From assembly GCF_902859875.1 (NCBI RefSeq), contig NZ_CADIKF010000042.1:1-64000 (forward strand): a stretch of DNA of 64,000 nt. Direction: 5' to 3'. Made by a program: the position numbers and the translations under genes. Of this stretch, positions 43,340-52,893 are shown in pieces. This DNA is from Paraburkholderia solisilvae (lineage in GTDB: Bacteria; Pseudomonadota; Gammaproteobacteria; Burkholderiales; Burkholderiaceae). A model generated the notes under the pieces. The model was not told the origin of the DNA and made no database searches. It worked only from the letters and a program-made list of their open reading frames with translations. Every line of letters starts with the position of its first letter. Position 1 is the first letter of the stretch.

Positions 43340-44842
43340 ATGACGCCGTTTCTCGAAGTCCGCGATATCTCGAAGACGTTCCCCGGCGTGCGCGCGCTCA
43401 ACCGCGTGACCTTGCAGGTCGCACGCGGCGAGGTGCTCGCGCTTGCCGGCGAGAACGGCGCGGGCAAGAGCACGCTGATGAAAATCCTGACGGGCGTGCT
43501 CGCGCCCGACACGGGCGGACAGATCCACGTCGACGGCGAGCCCGTGGTGTTGCGCGACGGCAATCATGCGCGCGCGCTGGGCATCGGCATCATCTATCAG
43601 GAGCTGTCGGTCGTTGATAACCTGAATATCGCGGAGAACATCTTTCTCGCGCGTGAGCCGCGCAACCGCTTCGGGCTGATCGACCGCGCGCGGATGAACG
43701 AAGCGGCGCGCACGCTGCTCGATACGATCGGCATGTCGCTCGATCCACGTACGCCGGTGAGCGAGCTGAGCGTCGGCCAGAAGCAGATGGTCGAAATCGC
43801 GAAAGCCATCTCGTGCGACTCGAAGATCATCATCATGGATGAACCGACCGCGTCGCTGAGCCATCATGAGACGCGCATCCTGCTCGATCTGATCAAGCGG
43901 CTGCGCACGCAGCACATCGGCATCGTCTATATTTCGCATCGGCTCGAGGAACTGTTCGAGCTGGCGGATCGCGTGAGCGTGCTGCGCGACGGCTCGACGG
44001 TCGGCAGCGCGCCGATGGCCGATGTCACGCGCGAATGGCTGGTGCGCAAGATGGTCGATCGCGAGTTGAGCGATCTGTATGCGGTGTCCGCGTCGCATGC
44101 GACGCGCGAGGTCGTGCTCGAGGTGCGCAATCTGTCGCTGCGCACGCGCGATCGCGCGCCGGCGCGGATTCGCGACATCAGTTTTGCCGTGCATCGCGGC
44201 GAGATTCTCGGCATCGCGGGGCTGGTCGGCTCGGGGCGCACCGAAATCATGGAGATGATCTTCGGCATGCGGCCGTGTACCGGCGAGGTGTGGATGGAAG
44301 GCAAGCGGGTCGCGATTGCGAACCCGCATGATGCGATCTCGCACGGCATCGGCTTTGCGACCGAAGACCGCAAAGGGCAGGGACTGGTGGCCGGCATGAG
44401 CGTGCGCGAGAACTTCAGTCTGACGCATCTCGAAGCGTACGCGCCGTTCCAGTTTATCCGGCGCGCCGCGGAAGACGAGCGGTGCCGTCAGTTCGTGCGC
44501 ACGCTCGGCGTGAAGACGCCGACCATCGAGCAGAAGGTGATCAACCTGAGCGGCGGCAACCAGCAGAAGGTGGTGCTCGCGAAATGGGTGGCGCGTGAGC
44601 CGCGCGTGTTGATCGTCGATGAGCCGACGCGCGGTATCGACATCGGCGCGAAAGCGGAGGTGCACGCGCTGCTCGCGCGGCTTGCCGCGCAGGGGATCGC
44701 GATTATCGCGATCTCGTCGGATTTGCCGGAGGTGCTCGCGATCAGCGACCGGATTCTCGTCGTGCGCGAAGGGCGCCTCAATGGGGTGTTCGATCGCGCG
44801 GACGCGACGCAGGAACGCGTGATGGCGGCCGCCACCGCATAG
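43340..44842 (+). CDS. Sugar ABC transporter ATP-binding protein, two domains (RbsA/MglA-like)
   Basis: 500 residues. Domain 1 has GENGAGKST, LSVGQKQMVEIAKA and IIMDEPTASLS. Domain 2 has the degenerate P-loop usual in this family (GLVGSGRTE), LSGGNQQKVVLAKW and LIVDEPTRGIDIGAK. Together with the preceding permease (as a homodimer) and binding protein it forms a complete CUT2 importer. Confidence 0.94.
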   Translation: MTPFLEVRDISKTFPGVRALNRVTLQVARGEVLALAGENGAGKSTLMKILTGVLAPDTGGQIHVDGEPVVLRDGNHARALGIGIIYQELSVVDNLNIAENIFLAREPRNRFGLIDRARMNEAARTLLDTIGMSLDPRTPVSELSVGQKQMVEIAKAISCDSKIIIMDEPTASLSHHETRILLDLIKRLRTQHIGIVYISHRLEELFELADRVSVLRDGSTVGSAPMADVTREWLVRKMVDRELSDLYAVSASHATREVVLEVRNLSLRTRDRAPARIRDISFAVHRGEILGIAGLVGSGRTEIMEMIFGMRPCTGEVWMEGKRVAIANPHDAISHGIGFATEDRKGQGLVAGMSVRENFSLTHLEAYAPFQFIRRAAEDERCRQFVRTLGVKTPTIEQKVINLSGGNQQKVVLAKWVAREPRVLIVDEPTRGIDIGAKAEVHALLARLAAQGIAIIAISSDLPEVLAISDRILVVREGRLNGVFDRADATQERVMAAATA

Positions 44843-44909
44843 TGCCGGTGAACCCGCGCATCGCGACATGACGTAACGTAACGTTTTTTCAAATGGAGAC
44901 TGAAAAAAG

Positions 44910-45569
44910 ATGACCACGATTGTCGTATTGCACACCGGCCCGGTGACGGTGCAGCCGTTGAAAGACCAGTTGAAGGAGCAACTGCCTGACGCCCGCGTGA
45001 TCAACATCGTCGACGACAGCCTGTTGAACGACGTGCGCACGGCCGGCCATCTGACGCCCGAAGTCACGCAGCGGATGTACAGCTATATGGCGAACGCGCA
45101 GGCAATGAACGCCGACTATGTGTTGAACGCGTGCTCGTCGGTCGGCGAGGCGGTCGATCTGCTGCGCGGCATGATCCGCACGCCGATCGTCAAGGTCGAC
45201 GAAGCGATGGCGGCGGAAGCGAGCCGTCTCGGCACGCGCATCGGCGTGGTCGCGACGGTCAGGACGACGCTCGAGCCGACCGTGCGCTTGATCCGCAAGA
45301 AAGCGGCCGAACAGAAGCGTGAGGTGACCGTGGTCGAGCGGGTCGCCGAAGAAGCGTTCGAGGCGCTGCTCGCGGGCAACACCGAACAGCACGACGAGAT
45401 TCTCAAGCGCACCATCGTCGGGCTGGCGGACGAGGTGGACGTGGTCGTGCTCGCGCAGGTGTCGATGGCGCGTCTCGTGCCGTCGCTTGGCGCGACGCGC
45501 GTGCCGGTGCTGTCGAGCCCGCAAAGCGGCGTCGCGTCGTTGAAAGACGCGCTGTCACGCGCGCGCTAG
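44910..45569 (+). CDS. Asp/Glu/hydantoin racemase superfamily protein
   Basis: 219 residues. The first catalytic-site cysteine is in YVLNACSSVGEAVDLL (about residue 75). The position of the second cysteine reads VVVLAQVSMARLVPSL, with no cysteine, so a two-base racemase mechanism is unlikely. As far as I recall this Ala-Gln-x-Ser form is shared by a subgroup found near sugar transporters, which argues for a different isomerase or lyase activity. Last gene of the plus-strand operon; its 3' end overlaps the convergent Crp-type gene by 15 bp. Confidence 0.83.
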   Translation: MTTIVVLHTGPVTVQPLKDQLKEQLPDARVINIVDDSLLNDVRTAGHLTPEVTQRMYSYMANAQAMNADYVLNACSSVGEAVDLLRGMIRTPIVKVDEAMAAEASRLGTRIGVVATVRTTLEPTVRLIRKKAAEQKREVTVVERVAEEAFEALLAGNTEQHDEILKRTIVGLADEVDVVVLAQVSMARLVPSLGATRVPVLSSPQSGVASLKDALSRAR

Positions 45570-46376
45570 CGGCGCCTTGTACGCATGATCGTGCTTCGGG
45601 TCATGCTTGGCCGGCATCGACGCGGCCGGCGCGAGCGACGCGGCATTCGCGCCGAGCGCGGGAGCGCCGGCGGCCACCGGCAGCGCGAGCTCCGGCAGGA
45701 ACTGCGCGATGAAGGCCGGCGTCAGCACGATCTTGCGTTCGTGCGTATCGACGAGGCTGGCCGCCTTCAGGTCGCTGAAATGCCGGTTCACCGATTCGCG
45801 CGACGTGCCGATAAATTCGGCGAGCTTGTCCTGCGCGATCGACAGATCGATCAGCACGGCGCCGGCACGCCCGTTGTGCACGAACGGCGTGCCGATTTGC
45901 GTGGCGAACATCGACAGGATATTGACGAGGCGCTTGCGCACGTCGTGCAGCGACAGGTTTTCGATCAGCTTCTGCGCTTCCTGCCAGCGTTGATGATGGC
46001 TGCGCAGCACGAACTGGTTGATCACGTCGTAGCGCGTGAGCAGGTCCTTGAAGTCGGCCTTGCGGATATAGCAGATGCGGCTTTCCGCGAGCGTTTGCGC
46101 GTAGTGCGAGTAGTTCGCTTCGTTGAGCACGTCGCCGTCGCCGAAGATCATGCCGGCCTTGATAAACGACAGCGTGATTTCCTGGCCGTCCTCGGTGAGC
46201 CGGTAAAGGCGCACGTGACCGACCTTGAGCAGATACACGTACTCGCTGCGGTCTTCCGGCCGATAGATGATGGCGTTCTTGCGCAGGCTGCGGTGATCGC
46301 TGAAAGCCGGCATCACCTCTTCGAGGCAATTGCGTTCAATCAGCGAGAGAAGCTCGCTTTTTCCGACGAACCACAT
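45555..46376 (-). CDS. Crp/Fnr family transcriptional regulator
   Basis: 273 residues. N-terminal cyclic-nucleotide-binding-like beta-roll (YVYLLKVGHVRLYRLTEDGQ, FGDGDVLNE) and C-terminal winged helix (AQDKLAEFIGTSRESVNRHF). The Fnr N-terminal Fe-S cysteine cluster is absent. A low-complexity Ala-rich tail of about 45 residues follows the HTH. AGGAGA before the ATG at 46376. Likely regulator of the island through the CRP-like sites at 40982 and 41066, by inference from position. Confidence 0.9.
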   Translation of the reverse strand: MWFVGKSELLSLIERNCLEEVMPAFSDHRSLRKNAIIYRPEDRSEYVYLLKVGHVRLYRLTEDGQEITLSFIKAGMIFGDGDVLNEANYSHYAQTLAESRICYIRKADFKDLLTRYDVINQFVLRSHHQRWQEAQKLIENLSLHDVRKRLVNILSMFATQIGTPFVHNGRAGAVLIDLSIAQDKLAEFIGTSRESVNRHFSDLKAASLVDTHERKIVLTPAFIAQFLPELALPVAAGAPALGANAASLAPAASMPAKHDPKHDHAYKAPLARA

Positions 46377-46705
46377 CGCTTGTCTCCTTCCTTGTAGACG
46401 GAAGCGGGCGCTTGAGCGCCAACTGCCGTCCCATGCCGCGTTACGCCGGGTGAGCGCTGCAGCGCTTGCCTCGCGTGGTGCGGAGAATTGACCGGAGCGG
46501 CGCATCAGCACGCCCCCGGTCCGTGCTCAATCCGGTCTCGTGCCGGCAGCGAGCCGCGTTTTCCGCGGAGTCGCCAGCGCGTCGGGGTGGGCCGCCCGGG
46601 TTGCTGCTCGGTTGCCGCTTATTCTAACCAGCATACCGGGCGCGCGCTGCGCGGATGCGAAGCGATGTCGTGCGATGTTGTAAGTCGAATGTAGGCCGGC
46701 GTGCG
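46377..46705. other. crp-type gene / SMP-30 gene spacer
   Basis: 329 bp. It contains a perfect 14-bp palindrome AGCGCTGCAGCGCT (46453-46466) upstream of the regulator gene, and TAGAAT on the minus strand (46621-46626) that may be a -10. No gene seen. Confidence 0.45.
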
Positions 46706-47608
46706 TCACCCCGCGAAGCGCGGCTCCGGCAGCCCTTTCACACCCAGGCCCGTCACCGCGAACAGGCCGCCGCGATCGCGCTCTTTTTGCGGAATGCCCC
46801 ACATCGGGCGGCCCATCGTCGTCACGTACAGCGTATCGAGGTTCGGGCCGCCGAACATCACGCTCGTCAGATTGCGCACCGGAAACGGCACGACACGGTC
46901 GAGCTTGCCATCGGGCGCAAAGCGCAGGATGCGTCCGCCGAACACGAGCGCGCTCCACACATAACCTTCGGCGTCGACGGTCGCGCCGTCGAATGTGCCG
47001 GCCATATCGCGCGCCGACGCGAAGACGCGGCGGTTGGTCGCCGCGCCGGTCTCGATGTCGTAGTCGTACGCATACATCAGCCGGTCATAGGTGTCGGTGA
47101 AATACAGCGTGCGGTTATCGGGGCTCCAGCACGGGCCATTCGAGCAACTGATACCGCGATCGAGGCAGATGATCTTCCCGTTCGTGCCGAGCTGGTACAG
47201 GCCGCCGCTGCGCGTCGGGCGCTGGCCGCGGTCGGCGTCATAGCGGTCGAAGTCATACGCCATCGTGCCCGCGATAAAGCGGCCGCGGCGGTCGACCTTG
47301 CCGTCGTTGAAGCGCGTTTCCGGGTCGTCGCTTTCCGGGTCGCCGATCAGACGCACGGTCTGCGCGTCGAAATCGTAGAAATGCAGGCCGTTGGCGAGCG
47401 CGACCACCGCGCCGCCTTTTTCGCACAACGCCATCGAGCCGATATGTCGCGGCACGAAAAAGCGCTCGACTTCACTGCCGTCCGCGCGGCAGCGATAGAT
47501 TTCGGCGGCGGTGCTGTCGATCCAGTACAGGCGCTGTTCCTTCACGTCCCACAGCGGACCCTCTCCCAGATGGTTGTTCGCGTCGACCAGCAGGCGGGTT
47601 TCGATCAT
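46706..47608 (-). CDS. SMP-30/gluconolactonase family lactonase
   Basis: Six-bladed beta-propeller, 300 residues, hydrolysing sugar lactones to aldonic acids in relatives. Metal ligands can be placed: Glu in LGEGPLWD near residue 15, Asn in RFNDGKVDRRGRFIAGTM, Asn in SNGPCWSPDN, and Asp in TFDGATVDAEGYVWSAL. Cytoplasmic (no signal peptide). Near the end of the minus-strand catabolic gene series. Confidence 0.93.
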   Translation of the reverse strand: MIETRLLVDANNHLGEGPLWDVKEQRLYWIDSTAAEIYRCRADGSEVERFFVPRHIGSMALCEKGGAVVALANGLHFYDFDAQTVRLIGDPESDDPETRFNDGKVDRRGRFIAGTMAYDFDRYDADRGQRPTRSGGLYQLGTNGKIICLDRGISCSNGPCWSPDNRTLYFTDTYDRLMYAYDYDIETGAATNRRVFASARDMAGTFDGATVDAEGYVWSALVFGGRILRFAPDGKLDRVVPFPVRNLTSVMFGGPNLDTLYVTTMGRPMWGIPQKERDRGGLFAVTGLGVKGLPEPRFAG

Positions 47609-47887
47609 GAGTATCTCCGTCGTTCGGTGTTGGGGGGAACTGCATCGGGAATGACGCGACGGCTGCGCGTCGTGTGGCGGAGATCGGCGCAGCCGGTCGC
47701 TCGGTGCTCGTTATCGATTGCCTCGTTGTTTGAAGCGGCTCGCGCTGCGTAGGTGTCGCCGTTCGATGCAGCCGTCGCGTCGCGCGTGCACGCGGGTGTC
47801 TTCGTACGTGAGCGCTGATGCGTGTTCTTGCGCATGCGAGCGCGCATTTATCGCGCGTGAGCCGCGCCTTTACGCCGCTGTCGCCTT

Positions 47888-49987
47888 CTACCCCTTGCGG
47901 TCGCGCAACGTAATGACCGCGGCCAGCACGACCAGTCCGTTGATGATGTCGCGCACCGCCGGCGGCACCGTGGTGCCCGCGAGCAGCGTGCCGAGCGCGG
48001 TCAGCAGCAGCGCGCCGCCGAACACGCCGAGGTAGTGCCCACGGCCGCCGGTAATCAATGCGCCGCCGACCACCACCACCGCGATCGACGGCAGCAGATA
48101 CGGGTCGCCCATGCCGAGAAACGCCTGGCTGCTAAAGCCCGCGAGCAGCAAACCGACGATCGCCGAGCACAGCGCGGACAGGCAATACACGGCGACGAGC
48201 GTGGCGCCGACTCGCACGCCCGACAGCTTCGCGGCGACCGGCGAGTTGCCGACCGCATACACGCGCCGGCCGAAAGCCGTGCGATGCAACAGCAGCAACG
48301 CGACGATCAGCACGAGCGGCACGCTCCATGCGGCGAGCGACAGCGGTCCGGCATGCTCGTTCGTGAAGTTGCTGATCGCGGGCGGCGCCCAGCCTTGCGG
48401 CGAGCCGTTGCAGTAGATCAGCGTGATGCCTTGCAGCAGGCCGTTCGCCGCGAGCGTGACGACGATCGGCGGCAAGCCGAGCACGACGACGCCGATGCCG
48501 TTGAAAAGTCCCACCAGCAAACCGGCCGCGAGCACGGCGGGCACCGCCCACAGCGCCGCGTCGTTGACGCCGTGCGTGAGACCGGTGAGCAGCACGCCCG
48601 ACAGCGTGATCAGCCACGGCACCGACAGATCGAGGCCGCCGGTCAGAATCACCGCGCCCTGGCCGAGGCCGAGGATCGCGAGAAACAGCGTGAGCGTCAG
48701 CAGGCTGCTATAGAAGTTCGCGCTCGCGAGCACCGCAGGCCCGTACACGAACCCGGTCGCCGCGATCACGCCGAAAAACAGCAGATACGCGGGCACGATG
48801 TACTTCACCCATTCGCGATTGCGCTCGATCCAGTCGGTCAGCCACCGGCCGGTCAGCTCGGTGTTCGCGACCGGCTTGAAGTCCGCGACTTCGAATGCGA
48901 CGCGGCGCGCGCCGGCGCCGTTTTGCGCACGCGTGCCGGTGCGCCACGCCTTGAACCAATGCAGCGCGTGCCGCGCGCATTCATGCGCGGCCGACTGCTT
49001 GCCGATCGACGAGCCGAGCACCGCGAGAATCAGGATCACCGCTTCGGCAATGGTCGTGAAGAACGCGGATACGTTCAGCACGAGCAGGATATTGACGGTC
49101 ACCATCAGCGTCATCGCGGCGAACACGGTGCCGACGCAGCCGCCGCGTCCGCCGCCGAGCCACGTGCCGCCGAGCACGACCGCGGTGAACATCGACAGCA
49201 GCAGCGGCCGGCCGACCAGCGGGTCCGCCGAGCCGGTTTGTGCCGACACGTACAGCCCCGCGAGCGCGTAGAACATGCCGGCGAGCACATACGTCATGAT
49301 GCGATAGCGCGTGACGGGCGTGCCGTTCGCGTACGCGCTATCCGGCTCGCTGCCAATTGCGTATAGCCCGACGCCGAACCGCGTGCGGCGGATAAACGCC
49401 CAGACGAGCAGCGCGGCAATCAGAATGCCGGCCGACATCGGCAGCTTGTCCGGGATCAGATCCGCGGTGACGAAGCCCGCGAACCGGTCGCCGACGCTGC
49501 CGCCGGGCTTGTTCTGGATCAGCAGCGTGAGGCCTTGCACCATAAACATCGTCGCGAGCGTGACGACGATCGATTGCAGCCGGAACCATGCGATCAGCGC
49601 ACCGTTGATCAGACCGACACCGCCGCCGATCGCCACCACCAGCGCGACGCCGGCCCATTGCTCGACAGGCGAGCCGTGCACGAAGCGCACCGCCAGTACA
49701 TTCGCAAGCGACAGCACCGCCGACGCGGACAGATCGAAGCCGCCGCTCAATACGACGATGGTCTGCCCGATCGCGACCAGCGCGAGCGTGGTAACGCTCG
49801 AGATCAGCGAGCCGACGTCGTACAGTCCGACCGGCGTTGCCGACAGTGCGATCCACGCGATCAGCATCGCGATCAGCGCGCCGATCGCGATGATCAGGCC
49901 GCGATGATGATCGATGCGCGCGCCGAAGCCGATGCGCGCGCCTGGGCGCACGATGTCGCTGTCGGGAGAGGCGATTGCGTTGCTCAT
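47888..49987 (-). CDS. CUT2 sugar ABC transporter, two permease domains fused
   Basis: 699 residues containing two complete RbsC-type permeases in one chain. Copy 1 (about 30-330) has GQTIVVLSGGFDLSASAVLS; copy 2 (about 395-699) has GQGAVILTGGLDLSVPWLIT. Each also has its own later loop (RTRFGVGLYAIGSEPDSAYA and RTAFGRRVYAVGNSPVAAKL). A hydrophilic linker of about 65 residues joins them. In most CUT2 systems the permease is a single-domain homodimer or two genes. AAGGAAA before the ATG at 49987. Pairs with the ATPase and binding protein immediately upstream. Confidence 0.92.
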   Translation of the reverse strand: MSNAIASPDSDIVRPGARIGFGARIDHHRGLIIAIGALIAMLIAWIALSATPVGLYDVGSLISSVTTLALVAIGQTIVVLSGGFDLSASAVLSLANVLAVRFVHGSPVEQWAGVALVVAIGGGVGLINGALIAWFRLQSIVVTLATMFMVQGLTLLIQNKPGGSVGDRFAGFVTADLIPDKLPMSAGILIAALLVWAFIRRTRFGVGLYAIGSEPDSAYANGTPVTRYRIMTYVLAGMFYALAGLYVSAQTGSADPLVGRPLLLSMFTAVVLGGTWLGGGRGGCVGTVFAAMTLMVTVNILLVLNVSAFFTTIAEAVILILAVLGSSIGKQSAAHECARHALHWFKAWRTGTRAQNGAGARRVAFEVADFKPVANTELTGRWLTDWIERNREWVKYIVPAYLLFFGVIAATGFVYGPAVLASANFYSSLLTLTLFLAILGLGQGAVILTGGLDLSVPWLITLSGVLLTGLTHGVNDAALWAVPAVLAAGLLVGLFNGIGVVVLGLPPIVVTLAANGLLQGITLIYCNGSPQGWAPPAISNFTNEHAGPLSLAAWSVPLVLIVALLLLHRTAFGRRVYAVGNSPVAAKLSGVRVGATLVAVYCLSALCSAIVGLLLAGFSSQAFLGMGDPYLLPSIAVVVVGGALITGGRGHYLGVFGGALLLTALGTLLAGTTVPPAVRDIINGLVVLAAVITLRDRKG

Positions 49988-50065
49988 AACGTTTCCTTGT
50001 AACCTCGACGGCAAGCGTGGGCGGTGTGCTGCCGGTTGTTATCGGTCGCTATCGGTGCGGCGCGC

Positions 50066-51607
50066 TCAGCTCGCCAGCATGCCGCGCATCACGTTTTCTT
50101 CAGTCAGCCGGTCGCCGTCGAGCTCCGCGACATTGCGGCCGCGGTACATCACCGAGACGCGGTCGCACACGTTGACGAGCTCCGGCACGTCGGTCGAATA
50201 GAACAGCACCGCGCCGCCCGCCGCCGCGAACGCGCGCATCAGCACGAAGATCTGATGCTTGGTGCCGACGTCGATGCCGCGCGTCGGATCGAACATCAGC
50301 CACACGCGGCTTTGCGTGAGCAGCCATTTGGCCATCGCGATCTTCTGCTGGTTGCCGCCGGAGAACGACAGGCAGGGCTTGTAGAGCGCGCGCGGATTCA
50401 CTTCCATCTGCGCGAGCACGCGCTCGATCGCCGCGCGCTCGCGCTTGCGGTCGATCAGGCCGAAGCGCGTATAGCGTTTGATCACCGGCAGCGAAATGTT
50501 TTCGCCGCCCGGCAGGCGCAGGAACAGGCCTTCGGTCTTGCGGTCTTCGGGCAGCAGGCTGGTCGCGACGCCGGCTTTCAGCGAATCGGCGGTGGACGTG
50601 AGCGTCACCGCACGGCCGTCCACCCGCATCTGCCCCGCGTCGATATATTCGGCGCCAAACAGCGCCTCGAACAGCTCGCGCTGTCCCATTCCTTGCAGCG
50701 CCGCGATGCCGTGCACTTCACCGGCCTCGAGCTTCAGGCTGAAATCGTCGACCACGCCGTCGACGCGCACATTGCGCAATTCGAGCGCGGGCGCCGACGC
50801 AGTAAACGTTGGCGGCTGCTTCGGCGGATACTTCGCGTCCATCGAGCGGCCGATTACGAGGCGGATCACTTCGTCGTCGGAGATCGCGTGCGTGTCGAAG
50901 GCGCCGACGTCGCGGCCGTTGCGGTAGATCGTCAGGCTGTCGCAGAACTCGCGCACTTCCTGCATCCGGTGCGAAATAAACACGAAGGTGACGCCGCGCG
51001 CCTTCATTTCGTCGATGCGGCGCGCGAGCCACGCGACGTCGCGTCCGGACAGCGCGGAGGTCGGCTCGTCGAGCAGCAGCACTTGCGGCTCGCGCACCAT
51101 CGCCTTGGCGATTTCGATTTTTTGCCGCACCGGCAGCGCGAGGTCGCGCACGTATGCGCCGGGCCGCACATCGGTCAGCTCGAGTGTTTCGAGCCACTGC
51201 GTGACGCGCCGCTGCGCTTCCGCGCGCCTGATGCGGCCGAACCAGCCGGACGGCTCGTTGCCGAGCAGCAGGTTCTGCGCGACCGTCAGGTCGCGCACCA
51301 GCGTCATCTCCTGAAACGCGGTCTGCACACCGGCGCGCTGCGCGTCTTTCGGTTCGCGCATCTGCACGTCGCGGCCGAGAATCGCAATGCGGCCTTCGTC
51401 CGGCCGGATCAGGCCGGATAGCAGCTTGACCGTGGTCGACTTGCCCGCGCCGTTCTCGCCGAGCAGCGCATGCACCGCGCCGCGCCGCACGCGAAACGAC
51501 GCGTCGTTCAGCGCGACCGTCGCGCCGAAGCGTTTCGTGACGTTCGCGACATCGATCGCCCAGTGATCCGCGTGGGCTTCGCGAGGTTCGGTCATGACTG
51601 TCGACAT
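50066..51607 (-). CDS. Sugar ABC transporter ATP-binding protein, two domains
   Basis: 513 residues. Domain 1: GENGAGKST P-loop, Walker B LLLDEPTSALSG, and a degenerate signature (LALPVRQKIEIAKAM instead of LSxGQ). Domain 2: P-loop region degenerate (LQGMGQRE), signature FSGGNQQKIAMAKWL intact, but the Walker B region reads VWLMFDPTRGIDVG, lacking the catalytic glutamate of DEPT. Asymmetric ATPase sites are usual in CUT2 ATPases, though this pattern is more extreme than in the plus-strand paralogue. Confidence 0.92.
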   Translation of the reverse strand: MSTVMTEPREAHADHWAIDVANVTKRFGATVALNDASFRVRRGAVHALLGENGAGKSTTVKLLSGLIRPDEGRIAILGRDVQMREPKDAQRAGVQTAFQEMTLVRDLTVAQNLLLGNEPSGWFGRIRRAEAQRRVTQWLETLELTDVRPGAYVRDLALPVRQKIEIAKAMVREPQVLLLDEPTSALSGRDVAWLARRIDEMKARGVTFVFISHRMQEVREFCDSLTIYRNGRDVGAFDTHAISDDEVIRLVIGRSMDAKYPPKQPPTFTASAPALELRNVRVDGVVDDFSLKLEAGEVHGIAALQGMGQRELFEALFGAEYIDAGQMRVDGRAVTLTSTADSLKAGVATSLLPEDRKTEGLFLRLPGGENISLPVIKRYTRFGLIDRKRERAAIERVLAQMEVNPRALYKPCLSFSGGNQQKIAMAKWLLTQSRVWLMFDPTRGIDVGTKHQIFVLMRAFAAAGGAVLFYSTDVPELVNVCDRVSVMYRGRNVAELDGDRLTEENVMRGMLAS

Positions 51608-51678
51608 CGTCGGACTCCGGGGCAACGTGAGGCGTGAAAGAGGCGCGCGCGTTTTTGCGTTGGCGTCAGCGTCGGGCG

Positions 51679-52830
51679 CTAGTCCGGCTTGCCGTTGAGC
51701 GCCGCGTTGAGGCCGATTTCGCGCGTCTCATCCGAATAGATGTCGGCGAACCAGCCCGGCGGCACCTTGTCCGGCGGGAACGCGGTGCAGCCCGCACGCA
51801 GTTCGTCGATCGAGCCGGTCTTGCACAGCTTCGATTGCGCCGTTTCGACCAGCGGCAGCTTCAGCGTCACGCGCGCCGGAAAGTCCTTGCCGTCGAGCTT
51901 CTGCACGGCAAGCTTCAACGCGACCGCGCCGGAGTAGGGCGGCGCGCCGTACGAGATCGACCGGTAGCCGATCGAGCGATAGCTGCCTTCGCCCTTCACG
52001 GCGCCCGGCGGCAGCATCTGCACGCGGTGGCCGTTCGACGATTCGCCCGCACACGGCTTGATCTTGTCGTCCGCAATGCCCGCATCGAGCTGCATCGACG
52101 CAGCGGTGAAGCAGCCGACCTGCATCCACAGGCCGTCGATCTTGTCCCAGCTGTTGGTGGCGAGAATCTTCGACAGTTCGGTCTTCGCGGTCGCCTGGCT
52201 CCACATGCCGGTGCCTTCCGCGACGATCTTGATGCCCGGGTATTTCGCGAACACCTGCTTGGCCGCTTCGGTGCGCGCGCGGTCGACCGAGGTGCCCGGC
52301 ACGCCGGTGATCATCACGATATTGCCCTTGCCGTTCAGCGTCTTCGCGAGCCACTCGGCGGTCACGGTGCCCGCCTGATGCTGGTCGATCGTGACGTTGT
52401 GCGCGCACGGCTCGGTTACTTCGCCGTCGTAGGCGGCGACCACCACACCCTTCGAGCACGCGTTCTTGATCGCGCGATTGAGCGCGGTCGGCGAGATCGG
52501 ATAGATGATGATGGCCTTCGCGCCGGCCTGCACCATCGAATTGATCTGCTGGATCTGCTTTTGCGCGTCGGTGCCGGCAACCTGCACTTCGAGATCGACC
52601 TTGTCTTTCAGTGCGGGCGTCGCGGCCATCGCCTTGATCATGTTGGCCGCTTCGGTCTGCCAGTCGTTGCCGACATAGCTCATCGACAGGAAGATCTTGT
52701 ACTTGTCGGCGGCCGCGGCCGGTCCCGACAGCGTGAGTCCGCCGATGCACGCGGCAACGAGCGACGCGCCGAGCGCGGCGCCGCGTAGCAGCCGCGCCGC
52801 ACGACCAAGGATGTGCGTCAAGGTGTTCAT
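51679..52830 (-). CDS. Sugar ABC transporter substrate-binding protein
   Basis: 383 residues, type-I periplasmic binding protein. Signal region GASLVAACIGGLTLSGPAAA with cleavage near AAA-DK. Core: KIFLSMSYVGNDWQTEAANM, IIIYPISPTALNRAIKNACS, AAYDGEVTEPCAHNVTIDQH and NIVMITGVPGTSVDRARTEA. Longer than the plus-strand binding protein and only distantly similar, so the two importers probably take up different ligands. Confidence 0.9.
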   Translation of the reverse strand: MNTLTHILGRAARLLRGAALGASLVAACIGGLTLSGPAAAADKYKIFLSMSYVGNDWQTEAANMIKAMAATPALKDKVDLEVQVAGTDAQKQIQQINSMVQAGAKAIIIYPISPTALNRAIKNACSKGVVVAAYDGEVTEPCAHNVTIDQHQAGTVTAEWLAKTLNGKGNIVMITGVPGTSVDRARTEAAKQVFAKYPGIKIVAEGTGMWSQATAKTELSKILATNSWDKIDGLWMQVGCFTAASMQLDAGIADDKIKPCAGESSNGHRVQMLPPGAVKGEGSYRSIGYRSISYGAPPYSGAVALKLAVQKLDGKDFPARVTLKLPLVETAQSKLCKTGSIDELRAGCTAFPPDKVPPGWFADIYSDETREIGLNAALNGKPD

Positions 52831-52893
52831 GTCTGCCTCCAATCCTGCCTGGGTTGTGTTTATTGGTGAGTCTGCGTTGCTGTACTCGTGATG

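Noticed and set aside
41792..45067. A 1091-codon open frame on the minus strand across the sugar ABC operon
   Set aside because: It is antisense to four clearly recognisable genes and its translation is Arg/His/Asp-rich without any domain. Long antisense frames are expected in GC-rich coding DNA.
48035..49366. A 443-codon plus-strand frame opposite the fused permease
   Set aside because: Shadow frame, Arg/Gln/His-rich, whereas the minus strand encodes a clear membrane protein.
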